Counted from the stretch's first letter, positions 35,575-45,536 are shown. The stretch is 64,000 nt of DNA from Streptomyces sp. NA02950 (GCF_013364155.1 NZ_CP054916.1:4103501-4167500), one strand, 5' to 3'. Notes: generated from the letters alone by a model not told the origin. Program-made: numbers and translations.

Positions 35575-36960
35575 GTGGCCGCGATGCAGTTGACACGTAC
35601 GCATCGAATACTGATCGGGGTGGTCGTCGCCGGAGCGGTGGTGATCGCCGCGATCGGCTTCGCCGGCTCCTATGCGGCCGTGCGCGATCTCGCACACGAC
35701 AAGGGCTTCGGCGCCTTCGCCAATGTCTTTCCCATCGGCATCGACGCCGGGATCGTCGTACTGCTCGCCCTGGATCTGCTGCTCACCTGGATCCGGATCC
35801 CCTTTCCCCTGCTGCGTCAGACGGCCTGGCTGCTGACCGCCGCCACGATCGCCTTCAACGGCGCCGCCGCCTGGCCGGATCCGCTCGGCGTCGGGATGCA
35901 CGCCGTCATCCCGGTGCTCTTCGTCGTCTCCGTCGAGGCGGCCCGGCACGCGGTCGGCCGGATCGCCGACATCACCGCCGACCGGCACATGGAGTCGGTC
36001 CGCATCGCCCGCTGGCTGCTCGCGCCCGTGCCCACCTTCCGGCTCTGGCGCCGGATGAAACTGTGGGAGCTGCGCAGTTACGACGAGGTGATCAGGCTGG
36101 AGCAGGACCGGCTGGTCTACCGAGCCCGGCTGCGGGCCCGCTACGGGCGTGCCTGGCGCCGCAAGGCACCCGTCGAGTCGCTGATGCCGCTGCGGCTGGC
36201 GCGGTACGGGGTACCGCTGGCGGACACCGCCCCGGCGGGGCTGGCCGCGGCCGGTCTGGAGGCGAACGCGGTCCTGCCGTCCGCGCTGCCGGCCGGTACG
36301 GGGACGGGCACAGGTGCGGGTACCGGCACGGGCACGGAGGCTACGGCGGGGGCGTCGGACGCCGCCGGTCCGGCGGCGTCCGACGCCCCCCGGGCCGAGA
36401 TCGGCGCGCCGGGCACCCCGGGCGCCCCCACCCCGCCCGGCGCGGCCGGTGTGCCCGGTGCCCCGGGTGCCGGTCCGGCGGCCCCGGCCCCCGCGCCCGC
36501 CCCCGGGCCGCAGGAGCTGCCGCTCTCCCTGCCGCTGCCGGTCTACCAGCAGTCCGGGTATCAGCAGCCCGGCTATCAGCAGCCGGAGTCGCCCGAGCAG
36601 CAGCAGGTGACCGTCCCGGTCGGGCCCAACCGGGTGCGGCAGCTCGGCGGCCAGGGCGTGGTGAACGGCCACGGCGTCTACGTACCGGAGCAGCGCGAGC
36701 CGGAGTCGTACCCCGAGTACGAGGGGGTGGGGCGGCCGGTGGCCGAGCTGCCGGACGACGTCCCGCGGGACGAGGTGTTCTACGGCGCCTTCCGGCAGTT
36801 CCTCGCCGACAACGGCATGTTCCCCTCGGCGTTCCAGTTCGGGCAGCGGCTGCGGGAGACCTACGGCGTGACCGAGCTGAGCAACAACGAGCTGGGTGCG
36901 TATGTGAACGACTTCAAGGACCGGTACCGGACCGAGGTGGCGGCCGAGCAGATCCCGTAG
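35575..36960 (+). CDS. DUF2637 membrane protein (SpdB-like)
   Basis: A 461-residue protein. The N-terminal 130 residues have four hydrophobic helices in the DUF2637 arrangement (LIGVVVAGAVVIAAIGFAGS, GIDAGIVVLLALDLLLTW and two more), like the SpdB spread proteins of conjugative Streptomyces plasmids. A Gly/Thr/Ala/Pro-rich linker of about 130 residues leads to a compact C-terminal domain of about 60 residues (FYGAFRQFLADNGMFPSAFQ). GTG start with GGGAGGG ribosome site. Located next to lysS on the chromosome with no other plasmid gene in view. Confidence 0.88.
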   Translation: MAAMQLTRTHRILIGVVVAGAVVIAAIGFAGSYAAVRDLAHDKGFGAFANVFPIGIDAGIVVLLALDLLLTWIRIPFPLLRQTAWLLTAATIAFNGAAAWPDPLGVGMHAVIPVLFVVSVEAARHAVGRIADITADRHMESVRIARWLLAPVPTFRLWRRMKLWELRSYDEVIRLEQDRLVYRARLRARYGRAWRRKAPVESLMPLRLARYGVPLADTAPAGLAAAGLEANAVLPSALPAGTGTGTGAGTGTGTEATAGASDAAGPAASDAPRAEIGAPGTPGAPTPPGAAGVPGAPGAGPAAPAPAPAPGPQELPLSLPLPVYQQSGYQQPGYQQPESPEQQQVTVPVGPNRVRQLGGQGVVNGHGVYVPEQREPESYPEYEGVGRPVAELPDDVPRDEVFYGAFRQFLADNGMFPSAFQFGQRLRETYGVTELSNNELGAYVNDFKDRYRTEVAAEQIP

Positions 36961-36990
36961 CGGACGCCGCGGAAGAGTTCCGTACACGCC

Positions 36991-37027
36991 GAAGGGGGCG
37001 GACCTGGAAATTGGGTCCGCCCCCTTC
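36991..37027. terminator. Bidirectional terminator between DUF2637 gene and lysS
   Basis: Perfect 14-bp arms (36991-37004 and 37014-37027) around a 9-base loop between convergent stops. Confidence 0.85.
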
Positions 37028-37075
37028 CGTGCGAGGCGCCGCGCAAGGCGCTTTCGCGAGGCGCCGCCGAAGCGA

Positions 37076-38827
37076 TCAGGCCGCGAGCAGCTTGCGCACC
37101 CGCTCCACCCCCACCGCCAGCAGCAGCGTGGGCAGCCGGGGGCCGGTGTCCCGGCCGACCAGCAGCTCGTAGAGCAGCGCGAAGAACGACCGCTGCGCCA
37201 CCTTCAGCTCCGGTGTGGGCTTGGCATCCGCCGCCAGCCCCGCCTGGATCTTGGGCACGCCGTAGACCAGCGTGGTCAGCCCGTCCAGCGACCAGTGGTC
37301 GTCCAGCCCCTCGAGCAGCAGCCGCAGCGACTCGCGCTCGGTCTCGCCGAGCGAGGCCAGCCGCTCGGTGTCCGGCTCCTCACGCACCCGGGTGCGCTGG
37401 TCGGCCGGGACCTGGGTGGTGATCCAGCGCTCGGCCTTGTCGAGCCGCGGCCGTGTCTCCTCCAGCGACTTCACCGGGTTCTCCGGGTCGAGGTCGCTGA
37501 GGATGCGCAGCGTCTGCTCGTCATGGCCGGTGGTGATGTCCACCACCGACGCCAGCGTGCGGTACGGCAGCGGGCGCGGGGTGGCCGGAAGCTCCCCGGC
37601 GGCGGTGCGGGTCGCCCGGCTGTGGGCGGCGGCGTCCGCGGGCTGGGCCGAGCCGTCGGCGATCTTGCGCTCCAGCGCGTCCCACTCGTCGTAGGTCCGC
37701 TGGATCTCCTGGTCGAAGGCGATCTTGAAGGACTGGTTGGGGCGACGGCGCGCGTACAGCCAGCGCAGCAGCGGCGCCTCCATGATCTCCAGGGCGTCGG
37801 CCGGGGTCGGCACCCCGCCCTTGGAGGACGACATCTTGGCCATGCCGCTGATGCCGACGAAGGCGTACATCGGGCCGATCGGCTGATCGCCGCCGAAGAC
37901 CTCGCGCACGATCTGCCCGCCGACGACGAACGAGGAGCCGGGCGAGGAGTGGTCCACGCCGGAGGGCTCGAAGACCACGCCCTCGTACGCCCAGCGCATC
38001 GGCCAGTCGACCTTCCAGACCAGCTTGCCGCGGTTGTGCTCGCTGAGCCGGACCGTCTCGCCGTGGCCGCAGGCGCAGGTGTAGCTCAGCTCGGTGGTTT
38101 CGTCGTCGTACGCGGTGACGGTGGTCAGATCGCGCTCGCACACCGAGCAGTACGGCTTGTACGGGTAGTAGCCCCCGCTGCCCGCGCTGCCGTCGTCCTC
38201 GGCGGCCGCGCCGGAGCCCTCGGCGGCGGCCAGCTCGGCCTCGTCGACCGGCTTCTGCTGCTGCTTCCTGCCGCCCTTGGCCGCCCCCGCCTTGTCCTTG
38301 GTGCGGTAGCGGTCGAGCACGGCGTCGATCTGGGTGCGGTGGCGCATCGCGTGCAGGATCTGCTCGCGGTAGACCCCCGAGGTGTACTGCTCGGTCTGGC
38401 TGATGCCGTGGAACTCGATGCCCAGCTGCCGCAGCGCCTCGATCATCGGCGCCTTGAAGTGCTCGGCCCAGTTGGCATGGCTGGATCCGGGCGGGGCCGG
38501 GACGGAGGTGAGCGGCTTGCCGATGTGCTCGGCCCAGGACGGGTCGATGCCGGCCGGAACCTTGCGGTACCGGTCGTAGTCGTCCCAGGACAGGATGTGG
38601 ACGCACTCGTATCCGCGGCGCCGGATCTCGTCGGCGACCAGGTGCGGGGTCATGACTTCGCGCAGGTTGCCGAGGTGGATCGGGCCGGACGGGCTCAGAC
38701 CCGAGGCGCAGACGATCACCGGTGCGGCGGCACCTGATTTCGCCGTGCCGGGCGCGCGGCGCTCCGCCTCGGCAATGACCTCGTCGGCGAATCGGGAGAC
38801 CCAGTCGGTCTCGGTGCTCTGAGCCAC
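37076..38827 (-). CDS. lysS: Class I lysyl-tRNA synthetase
   Basis: Charges tRNA-Lys. It is the class I, archaeal-type enzyme: HLGN (51-54) is the HIGH motif, KMSSSKG the second signature, and the zinc knuckle CSVC with CACG lies between. 583 residues from the GTG that has GGAAGGAAG eight bases before it; the upstream ATG has no site. An insert near 190-240, rich in Lys/Gln then acidic, separates the catalytic halves and looks disordered. Divergent from argS with 175 bases between. Confidence 0.96.
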   Translation of the reverse strand: MAQSTETDWVSRFADEVIAEAERRAPGTAKSGAAAPVIVCASGLSPSGPIHLGNLREVMTPHLVADEIRRRGYECVHILSWDDYDRYRKVPAGIDPSWAEHIGKPLTSVPAPPGSSHANWAEHFKAPMIEALRQLGIEFHGISQTEQYTSGVYREQILHAMRHRTQIDAVLDRYRTKDKAGAAKGGRKQQQKPVDEAELAAAEGSGAAAEDDGSAGSGGYYPYKPYCSVCERDLTTVTAYDDETTELSYTCACGHGETVRLSEHNRGKLVWKVDWPMRWAYEGVVFEPSGVDHSSPGSSFVVGGQIVREVFGGDQPIGPMYAFVGISGMAKMSSSKGGVPTPADALEIMEAPLLRWLYARRRPNQSFKIAFDQEIQRTYDEWDALERKIADGSAQPADAAAHSRATRTAAGELPATPRPLPYRTLASVVDITTGHDEQTLRILSDLDPENPVKSLEETRPRLDKAERWITTQVPADQRTRVREEPDTERLASLGETERESLRLLLEGLDDHWSLDGLTTLVYGVPKIQAGLAADAKPTPELKVAQRSFFALLYELLVGRDTGPRLPTLLLAVGVERVRKLLAA

Positions 38828-38893
38828 CTTCGGCACTTCCTTCCTAGCGGTCATGGCACCGCCCATTGTCCCAGACGGAACGGGGGCCTCCGG

Positions 38894-38922
38894 GGCCCTG
38901 TGGACAGCTTGTCCACAGGGCC
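38894..38922. promoter_or_regulatory. Perfect inverted repeat made of two opposed DnaA-box-like sequences
   Basis: A 13-bp perfect inverted repeat (38894-38906 and 38910-38922, 3-base centre) lies between divergent lysS and argS. Its right part reads TTGTCCACA, the Streptomyces DnaA box; the left part is the same box in opposite orientation with one mismatch. It may be an operator of the DnaA protein, another regulator's site, or simply a stem. Confidence 0.5.
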
Positions 38923-39002
38923 GGAAAACGGGTTGGACACACCGTGAAATACTGGTGTGGCCTCATCGGCAACCCAGTCCTCTACGGAACGGCATCTCAC
39001 CC

Positions 39003-40793
39003 ATGGCCTCGGTTCCCTCACTTGCCGCTACGGTCCACCAGCGCGTCACGGACGCCCTCTCGGCTGCCCTGCCGGAGGCCGCTTCCGCCGACCCGCTGCT
39101 GCGACGAAGCGACCGGGCCGACTTCCAGGCCAATGGGATGCTGGCGCTGGCCAAGAAGCTGAAGGGGAATCCGCGCGAGCTGGCCTCGAAGGTCGTGGAG
39201 CACATCCCGGTGGCCGCCACCTCCGCCGACCCCGATCCGGTGATCGCGGACATCGAGGTCTCCGGCCCCGGCTTCCTCAACATCACGATCGCCGACTCCG
39301 CCATCACCGCCACCCTCGCCGCGCGCGCCGCCGACGACCGCCTCGGCGTGCCCTTCGCGCCGGACGCGGGCACCACCGTCATCGACTACGCCCAGCCGAA
39401 CGTGGCCAAGGAGATGCACGTCGGCCATCTGCGCTCGGCGGTGATCGGTGACGCGGTGGTCCGGATCCTGGAGTTCTCGGGCGAGAAGGTGGTCCGCCGC
39501 CATCACATCGGCGACTGGGGCACCCAGTTCGGCATGCTCATCCAGTATCTGATCGAGCACCCGCACGAGCTGGACCACAAGGACACGGCGACCTCCGGCG
39601 AGGAGGCCATGTCCAACCTCAACCGCCTCTACAAGGCGGCGCGGGCGCTCTTCGACGCGGACGCGGAGTTCAAGGAGCGGTCCCGGCGCCGGGTGGTCGA
39701 CCTCCAGGCCGGGGACGAGGAGACCATCGCCCTGTGGCGGAAGTTCGTCGACGAGTCGAAGCTCTACTTCTACTCGGTCTTCGACAAGCTGGACATGGAG
39801 ATCCGCGACCCCGATGTGGTCGGCGAGTCCGGTTACAACGACATGCTGGCGGAGACCTGCCGCCTGCTGGAGGAGTCCGGGGTCGCGGTCCGCTCCGAGG
39901 GCGCGCTGTGCGTCTTCTTCGACGACGTCAAGGGCCCGGACGGCAAGCCGGTGCCGCTGATCGTCCAGAAGTCCGACGGCGGCTTCGGCTACGCGGCCAC
40001 CGACCTCTCCGCGATCCGCGACCGGGTGCAGCACCTCCAGGCGGACAACCTGCTGTATGTCGTCGACGCCCGGCAGTCGCTGCACTTCAAGATGGTCTTC
40101 GAGACCGCCCGCCGGATCGGCTGGCTGAACGACCGGACCCACGCCGTCCAGCTCGCCTTCGGCACCGTCCTGGGCAAGGACGGCAAGCCGTTCAAGACCC
40201 GTGAGGGCGAGACGGTGCGGCTGGTGGACCTGCTGGACGAGGCGATCGACCGGGCGGCGGCCGTCGTCCGGGAGAAGAGCGAGAAGCTCGGCCTCACCGA
40301 GGGGGAGATCGCCGAGCGCGGCGCCCAGGTCGGCATCGGCGCCGTGAAGTACGCGGACCTGTCCACTTCCGCCTCCCGCGACTACAAGTTCGACCTGGAC
40401 CAGATGGTCTCGCTCCACGGCGACACCTCGGTGTACCTCCAGTACGCGTACGCCCGGATCCAGTCGATCCTGCGCCGCGCCGCCGAGGGCCAGAAGCCGG
40501 CCGCCCACCCCGAGCTGCCGCTGTCCCCGGCCGAGCGGGCCATGGGACTGCACCTGGACCAGTTCGCGGAGACGGTGCGCGAGGTCGCCAAGGGGTACGA
40601 GCCGCACAAACTGGCCTCGTATCTCTACCAGCTGGCCTCGCTGTTCACGACCTTCTACGACCAGTGCCCGGTGCTCACCGCCGAGGGCGGCCCGTCCCAG
40701 GTCGAGAACCGCCTCTTCCTGTGCGAGCTCACCGCCCGCACCCTCCACCAGGGCATGGACCTGCTCGGCATCCGCACCCCCGAGCGGCTCTGA
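39003..40793 (+). CDS. argS: Arginyl-tRNA synthetase
   Basis: Class I synthetase of 596 residues. HVGH at 139-142 is the HIGH motif, in [14 protein letters not shown]; an N-terminal Add-1 domain recognises the tRNA D-loop and the C-terminal helical domain holds the DALR anticodon-binding region ([24 protein letters not shown]). ATG start by comparison with the family. A terminator follows 18 bases after the stop. Confidence 0.97.
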   Translation: MASVPSLAATVHQRVTDALSAALPEAASADPLLRRSDRADFQANGMLALAKKLKGNPRELASKVVEHIPVAATSADPDPVIADIEVSGPGFLNITIADSAITATLAARAADDRLGVPFAPDAGTTVIDYAQPNVAKEMHVGHLRSAVIGDAVVRILEFSGEKVVRRHHIGDWGTQFGMLIQYLIEHPHELDHKDTATSGEEAMSNLNRLYKAARALFDADAEFKERSRRRVVDLQAGDEETIALWRKFVDESKLYFYSVFDKLDMEIRDPDVVGESGYNDMLAETCRLLEESGVAVRSEGALCVFFDDVKGPDGKPVPLIVQKSDGGFGYAATDLSAIRDRVQHLQADNLLYVVDARQSLHFKMVFETARRIGWLNDRTHAVQLAFGTVLGKDGKPFKTREGETVRLVDLLDEAIDRAAAVVREKSEKLGLTEGEIAERGAQVGIGAVKYADLSTSASRDYKFDLDQMVSLHGDTSVYLQYAYARIQSILRRAAEGQKPAAHPELPLSPAERAMGLHLDQFAETVREVAKGYEPHKLASYLYQLASLFTTFYDQCPVLTAEGGPSQVENRLFLCELTARTLHQGMDLLGIRTPERL

Positions 40794-40810
40794 GTCCCAC
40801 CCCGACGGCC

Positions 40811-40848
40811 GAGAGCGGCCCGCCCCGGCGAGGGGGCGGGCCGCTCTC
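40811..40848. terminator. Bidirectional terminator after argS
   Basis: Perfect 16-bp arms (40811-40826 and 40833-40848) around a 6-base loop between the stops of convergent argS and the Uma2-type gene. Confidence 0.88.
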
Positions 40849-40872
40849 GTGTGTGCGGACGTGCGTCGCAGA

Positions 40873-41472
40873 TCAGCCGTACTGGGTGAAGCCTCCAGTG
40901 GTGATCTTCAGCCCGAGTACCGCCAGCTCGATGTCCTCGCCGTACAGCCCGTGGAGGACTCCCTGATAAGCCCCCTCGCGGGGCACCGTGTAGAGGGTCC
41001 ACGTGCCATCACGGGGATCGATGATCAGATAGGTGGGAACGCCCGCATCGGCGTACCAGCCGACCATGTCCCGGGTGTCCTTGGAGCTGTTGCCCTTGGA
41101 GACGACCTCGCAGACGAGCTCGACATCGCCCGGATCGGCCAGCCATTCGTCGGACTCACCGAACCCCGCGTCACACACCAGGAGATCGGGAGTGGCGTAG
41201 TCGTCCTTGTCACCCGGCATGGACACGGAAGCGACCTGGTATGACTCCAGGTGCTCGGGCAGAGCCGGATCGATCTGCCGGAAAAGAGCGTTGACGATCC
41301 CGGCGTGCCTGCCGCGCGGGGTCGGGGACATCATGAGAACTCCTCGGATGATCTCGGCGCGCAGCCCACTGGCTTCCTCAGCTGCCTCGGCGGCCTTGCG
41401 AAGCGGGGTCATGCCGGGCTCCGGCGGAGTGAGGCCCACGATGTCCTCTCTTCCGACAAGCGATGTCGTCAT
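40873..41472 (-). CDS. Uma2-family (DUF820) restriction-endonuclease-fold protein
   Basis: A 199-residue protein of the PD-(D/E)XK-like DUF820 family that is expanded in actinobacteria and cyanobacteria. TPDLLVCDAGFG supplies the conserved Asp and VELVCEVVSKGNSSKDT the Glu/Lys of the fold core; RGVLMMSPTPRGRH precedes them. Nuclease activity is predicted by fold only. It stands alone with its own start and no toxin partner. Confidence 0.9.
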   Translation of the reverse strand: MTTSLVGREDIVGLTPPEPGMTPLRKAAEAAEEASGLRAEIIRGVLMMSPTPRGRHAGIVNALFRQIDPALPEHLESYQVASVSMPGDKDDYATPDLLVCDAGFGESDEWLADPGDVELVCEVVSKGNSSKDTRDMVGWYADAGVPTYLIIDPRDGTWTLYTVPREGAYQGVLHGLYGEDIELAVLGLKITTGGFTQYG

Positions 41473-41569
41473 GATGCATTCCCTTGCGATACGAAAATTC
41501 TAGCCGCGGAGGCGCCTTGCCCTGACCGTGGCAGTGCCCCACCACCCCCGTCAGCCGGAGGGCCGAAGA

Positions 41570-43105
41570 TCACCGAACCGGGTGACCGCCCCGGCCAGGG
41601 ACGCCGGGACAGGTGGTGTCCCGGTGCGGGCGCTCGCCGGTCAGCAGGAAGTCGGTCACCCGCCGGTCCGCGCAGGGGTTGCCCTTCCCCGGGCCCTGGT
41701 AGGCCGCGCCGTGGCCCGTCGCGTCCACGCTGACCATCCGCGCCCGGTCACCGAGGGCGCGCCGCAGCTTCAGTGCCCCGCTGTACGGGGTGGCCACATC
41801 GCGTTTGTTCTGCACCAGCAGGACGTTGGACGGCCCCTGGTCGGTGATGCGCACCGGCTTGTCCCGCGGGGTGTCGTGCCAGAAGGTGCAGGCCGTGACG
41901 TTCACCGGCATACCGGCGGTCAGCGGGTGGCTCCTGCGGCTCGCGGCGACATCGCGCGCGTAGGCCGGAACGGACCTCGGCCACTCCACGTCGTTGCAGA
42001 TGGTCCCCAAGGAAACGGCCACGGCGTCCTGGGTGGGGTCCGGCGGCACCGCGCCGGGCACCTTGCCCGCGTCCGCGTCGGCGATCAGCTTGGCCAGGCC
42101 CTCGAAGCTGTCCCGGGAGTACAGGGCGGTGAGCACGCTCTGGCGGAGCACATTGCCGTTCAGCTCCGGCGGGTTGGCCCCGGGCCACGACAGCGGCTTC
42201 GCGTCCAGACGGGCGGCGAGGGCCAGGACCTTGCGGCGCACCCCGGCGGGGGTGTCGGCGAGCCGGACCGGGCTGTCGGGGGCGGAGGCCCAAGCGGCGA
42301 AGGCCGGGAAGGTGTTTTCGACGCCGACGGTGTAGTTGGCCAGCCAGCCGCGCTCCACCCGCTCCGGATCCGGGTCGTCGTTGCTGTCCAGCACCCAGCG
42401 GTCGGTGCGCTCGGGGAACATCTGCGCGTACACCGACCCCACGTACGTTCCGTAGGAGATGCCCCACGCCGACAGCTTCCGCTCCCCGAGCGCCTGGCGG
42501 ACGCTGTCGATGTCCCGCGCCTCGTTCACCGTGCTGACGCTGCGCAGCAGCTCGCCGCCGTTGCGGGCGCAACGGTCGGCGATGCGGCGTCCCGTGGTCA
42601 CGTTCCGCGCGATGCTCCCGTCGGCGGCGGGCCAGGGGCGCGAGGCGGTGGGCGACAGGTCGGCGGTGGACAGTTCGCAGCTCGCCCGGGTGGAGCGGCC
42701 CATGCCGCGCGGATCGAAGCTCACGATGTCGTAGGCGTCCCGCACCGGCTCCGGCAGCCGCCTGCCGAGCGTGGTGGGCCGGTCCAGGCCCGGGGAGCCC
42801 GGGCCGCCCGGGATCAGGAGCAGGACGCCCCGGCGGTCCGCCGGCCGTTCGCTGCGGATCCGGGAGACCGCCAGCGAGATCCGCTTCCCGCCGGGGTCGC
42901 GGTAGTCCAGCGGCACCTTCAGCGTCGCGCACTGCTGGCGCGGGTCGTGTCCGGTGCCCGGACACGGCCGCCAGTCGAGCGGGCGGGAGGAGCTGCCGGA
43001 CAGCTCTCCCCCGGTCGCGTCGGCGCTGGAGACGGTGGTGAGGAGAGCGGCCGTGGCGGCGGTGGCGAGGGCCAGCGCGGTGGTCTTGCCGGAGAGGATT
43101 CGCAT
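41570..43105 (-). CDS. Secreted alpha/beta hydrolase (tripeptidyl aminopeptidase family)
   Basis: Exported serine hydrolase of 511 residues. A signal peptide (LALATAATAALLTTVSSADA) precedes DWRPCPGTGHD and a four-to-six cysteine pattern. IPGGPGSPG forms the oxyanion segment, the nucleophile Ser is in WGISYGTYVG, and the histidine is in DATGHGAAYQG near the end. The TAP-like C-terminal cap is present. Members release N-terminal tripeptides from proteins outside the cell. ATG chosen because the signal peptide starts there. Confidence 0.92.
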   Translation of the reverse strand: MRILSGKTTALALATAATAALLTTVSSADATGGELSGSSSRPLDWRPCPGTGHDPRQQCATLKVPLDYRDPGGKRISLAVSRIRSERPADRRGVLLLIPGGPGSPGLDRPTTLGRRLPEPVRDAYDIVSFDPRGMGRSTRASCELSTADLSPTASRPWPAADGSIARNVTTGRRIADRCARNGGELLRSVSTVNEARDIDSVRQALGERKLSAWGISYGTYVGSVYAQMFPERTDRWVLDSNDDPDPERVERGWLANYTVGVENTFPAFAAWASAPDSPVRLADTPAGVRRKVLALAARLDAKPLSWPGANPPELNGNVLRQSVLTALYSRDSFEGLAKLIADADAGKVPGAVPPDPTQDAVAVSLGTICNDVEWPRSVPAYARDVAASRRSHPLTAGMPVNVTACTFWHDTPRDKPVRITDQGPSNVLLVQNKRDVATPYSGALKLRRALGDRARMVSVDATGHGAAYQGPGKGNPCADRRVTDFLLTGERPHRDTTCPGVPGRGGHPVR

Positions 43106-43332
43106 GCCGTCGAGGCTCGCGGAACCGGCCCGCCGATCCCATCCGGTCACCCGGCCAACGCAGTTGGGGTTAACCCCCCCCGGCCGCCCGGCCGCCCGGC
43201 CGCCGGTCGGCGTACGCTGGCCGGAACACGATCGTCCTCTTTGCGACAGTCTCCGGCAGCGGCACAACCCCGGACGGCTACGGTCCGTCAAACCCCATGT
43301 ACATCCGTTTTCCATTCACATGGGGGTCCGAT

Positions 43333-43914
43333 ATGCGACGGTGGGGGACCGCGCTCGCGGCGATGGCACTGGCAGGAGCCGGACTGGCGACGACGATGGG
43401 GGCGGCGCACGCCGCCGCCAAGCCGTCGGCGGCGGCCGCCTGCGCCACCGGCTGGGGCAGCGGGGAGAAGAGCGCGCAGCCGGCGGCCCACAAGCCGCTG
43501 GAAAACATCAGGACCGGTCGGCACGAGTGCTTCGACCGCATGGTCTTCGACGTCAAGGGCGGTACGGCCGCCAGCAGGATCGGCTACCGGGTGGCCTATG
43601 TCGACACCCTGTACCAGGACGGCTCCGGTGAGGAGATCCCGGTCGGCGGCGGCGCCGTGCTGGAGATCCGGGTGTCCGCGCCCAGCTACGACCCGGAGAC
43701 CGGCGCCCAGACGTACCCGGGCCGGGCGCGCAAGCCTCTTCCGGGTGTGAACCTGACGGGGTACAAGACCTTCAAGGACACCCGGTTCGGCAGCAGCTTC
43801 GAGGGCGACACCCAGGTCGGGCTGGGCGTGCGAGCCCGGCTTCCGTTCCGGGTGTTCCAGTCGGACGGACACGTGGTCGTGGACGTGGCGCACTCCTGGA
43901 ACGCGGTGCGCTGA
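43333..43914 (+). CDS. Secreted AMIN-like domain protein
   Basis: Exported 193-residue protein: signal peptide MRRWGTALAAMALAGAGLA to AHA, then one domain with CATGWGSG, HECFDRMVFDVKGG and YDPETGAQTYPG, matching the AMIN-like domain seen in Streptomyces secreted proteins. A disulfide between the two cysteines is likely. Proposed cell-wall association comes from the family; no catalytic residues are apparent. A terminator follows directly. Confidence 0.88.
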   Translation: MRRWGTALAAMALAGAGLATTMGAAHAAAKPSAAAACATGWGSGEKSAQPAAHKPLENIRTGRHECFDRMVFDVKGGTAASRIGYRVAYVDTLYQDGSGEEIPVGGGAVLEIRVSAPSYDPETGAQTYPGRARKPLPGVNLTGYKTFKDTRFGSSFEGDTQVGLGVRARLPFRVFQSDGHVVVDVAHSWNAVR

Positions 43915-43922
43915 CGCCGGAC

Positions 43923-43954
43923 GGGCGGGGGCGGACCGGAGTCCGCCCCCGCCC
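43923..43954 (+). terminator. Terminator after the AMIN-like gene
   Basis: Perfect 14-bp arms (43923-43936 and 43941-43954) with a cgga loop, nine bases after the stop. Confidence 0.88.
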
Positions 43955-44049
43955 CGCTCGGGCCGGCCACCGTATCCGGCCGGCCCGCCCCCGGCGCCGT
44001 AACCGACGGCGGCACCCACAGGACGCCCGGCACCGCGCAGGATGAGGGA

Positions 44050-44865
44050 ATGAACGAACCGACCAGCGAGCCCGCGATCCCCGGCCCCACCCCTGAGCCG
44101 ACCTCCCCCGGCCTGCTCAGCGGCAAGGTCACGCTGATCACCGGCGCCGGGCGGGGCATCGGCGCCGCCTCGGCGCGGCTCTTCGCCCGTGAGGGCGCGG
44201 CGGTGGTGCTGGCCGCCCGCACCGAGGCCCAGCTGAGGACCGTGACCGAGGAGATCCGGGCAGCGGGCGGCACCGCCGACTACGTGCTGTGCGACCTGGC
44301 CGACGCGGCCGGCGTCCAGACGGCCGTCGACCGGACCGTCGCCCTGCACGGCAGACTGGACGCCGCCTTCAACAACGCCGGGGCGGCCATTCCGCCCGCA
44401 CCGCTGGCCGATGTGGCCGAAGCGGACTTCGACCTGATCACCACGGTCAGCCTGAAGGGCGTCTGGCGCTCCATGGCGGCCGAGATCAAGGCCATCCAGG
44501 CCACCGCGGGCCGCGGCGCCATCGTCAACAACTCCAGCGTCGGCAGCTTCCGCGGCAACCCGGACCTGCCCGCGTACGGTGCGATCAAGCGGGCCGTCAA
44601 CAGCCTCACCGAGTCCGCCGCGATCAGCTACGGCCCGGAGGGCATCCGCGTCAACGCCGTCGCGCCCGGCACCACCATGACCGAGATGATCCACGCGTGG
44701 GCCGACCGGTCGCCCGGGGTCATCGACCGGCTCAACGCCCGTACGCCGCTGCGGCGCCCCGCCGAGCCGATCGAGATCGCCGAGGCCGCCGCATGGCTGC
44801 TCAGCGACCGCGCCTCGTACGTCACCGGCGCCATACTGCCGGTCGACGGCGGTATGCGAGCCTGA
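44050..44865 (+). CDS. SDR-family oxidoreductase
   Basis: Classical short-chain dehydrogenase of 271 residues with ITGAGRGIGAASA, FNNAGAAIPPAP, the Ser in VNNSSVGSF and YGAIK as catalytic Tyr/Lys, and the C-terminal YVTGAILPVDGGM. A 22-residue Pro/Thr-rich extension precedes the domain. The following kinase gene begins 33 bases later, so they may be an operon. Substrate unknown. Confidence 0.93.
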   Translation: MNEPTSEPAIPGPTPEPTSPGLLSGKVTLITGAGRGIGAASARLFAREGAAVVLAARTEAQLRTVTEEIRAAGGTADYVLCDLADAAGVQTAVDRTVALHGRLDAAFNNAGAAIPPAPLADVAEADFDLITTVSLKGVWRSMAAEIKAIQATAGRGAIVNNSSVGSFRGNPDLPAYGAIKRAVNSLTESAAISYGPEGIRVNAVAPGTTMTEMIHAWADRSPGVIDRLNARTPLRRPAEPIEIAEAAAWLLSDRASYVTGAILPVDGGMRA

Positions 44866-44898
44866 ACGGACACCGGAACCCCGCCCGAAAGCGCCGCC

Positions 44899-45519
44899 AT
44901 GATCCCCCAGGACCTGCTGGACCGCGCCGAGCGGCTGGCCGCCACCGGCGGCCGCCGGCTGCTCGGTGTCGCCGGACCGCCCGGCGCCGGGAAGACCACC
45001 CTCGCCCGGTATCTGGTGGACGCGCTGGGGGCGGAGCGGGCGGTCCTGGTCCCGATGGACGGCTTCCACCTCGCCGACGCCGAACTGCGCAGACTCGGCC
45101 TGCTGGACCGCAAGGGCGCCCCGGAGACCTTCGACCCGTACGGCTACACCGCCCTGCTGCGGCGGCTGCGCACACCCCGCGACGGGGAGACGGTGTACGC
45201 GCCGGGGTTCGACCGCGAGCTGGAGCAGCCCCTCGCAGGATCCGTCCCCGTGGCGCCGGAGGTCCCCCTCGTGATCACCGAGGGGAACTATCTGCTGCTC
45301 GGCGAGGAACCGTGGCGTCCGGTGCGCGAGCTGCTGGACGAGACCTGGTGGATCGAGCTGGACGGCGAGGAGCGGGTGCGCAGGCTGATCGACCGTCATG
45401 AGCGCTTCGGCAAACCGCGCGCGGAGGCCGAGCGCTTCGTTCTCGGCTCCGACGAGGCCAACGCCCGCCGGGTGGCACCCGGGCGGACGGCGGCCGATCT
45501 TGTGGTCAGGGGCCGGTGA
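44899..45519 (+). CDS. P-loop nucleoside/pantothenate-type kinase
   Basis: Kinase of 206 residues in the uridine kinase/phosphoribulokinase-like family. P-loop GVAGPPGAGKTTLA, then VLVPMDGFHLAD (the DGFH motif), FDPYGYTALLRRLR and a LITEGNYLLL segment (written VITEGNYLLL here). Related proteins include YfdH/FrcK-type fructose and nucleoside kinases; exact substrate uncertain. Starts at the first ATG. Terminator follows. Confidence 0.9.
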   Translation: MIPQDLLDRAERLAATGGRRLLGVAGPPGAGKTTLARYLVDALGAERAVLVPMDGFHLADAELRRLGLLDRKGAPETFDPYGYTALLRRLRTPRDGETVYAPGFDRELEQPLAGSVPVAPEVPLVITEGNYLLLGEEPWRPVRELLDETWWIELDGEERVRRLIDRHERFGKPRAEAERFVLGSDEANARRVAPGRTAADLVVRGR

Positions 45520-45530
45520 CCACCGGCCCC
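45509..45530. terminator. Terminator between the kinase gene and hemB
   Basis: Perfect 10-bp arms (45509-45518 and 45521-45530) overlapping the kinase stop; inner bases must open to form a loop. Convergent genes on both sides. Confidence 0.7.
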
Positions 45531-45536
45531 GGGGGC

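Noticed and set aside
38943..39012. Possible upstream peptide before argS ([11 protein letters not shown])
   Set aside because: It has no ribosome site, continues into argS out of frame, and shows no family motif.
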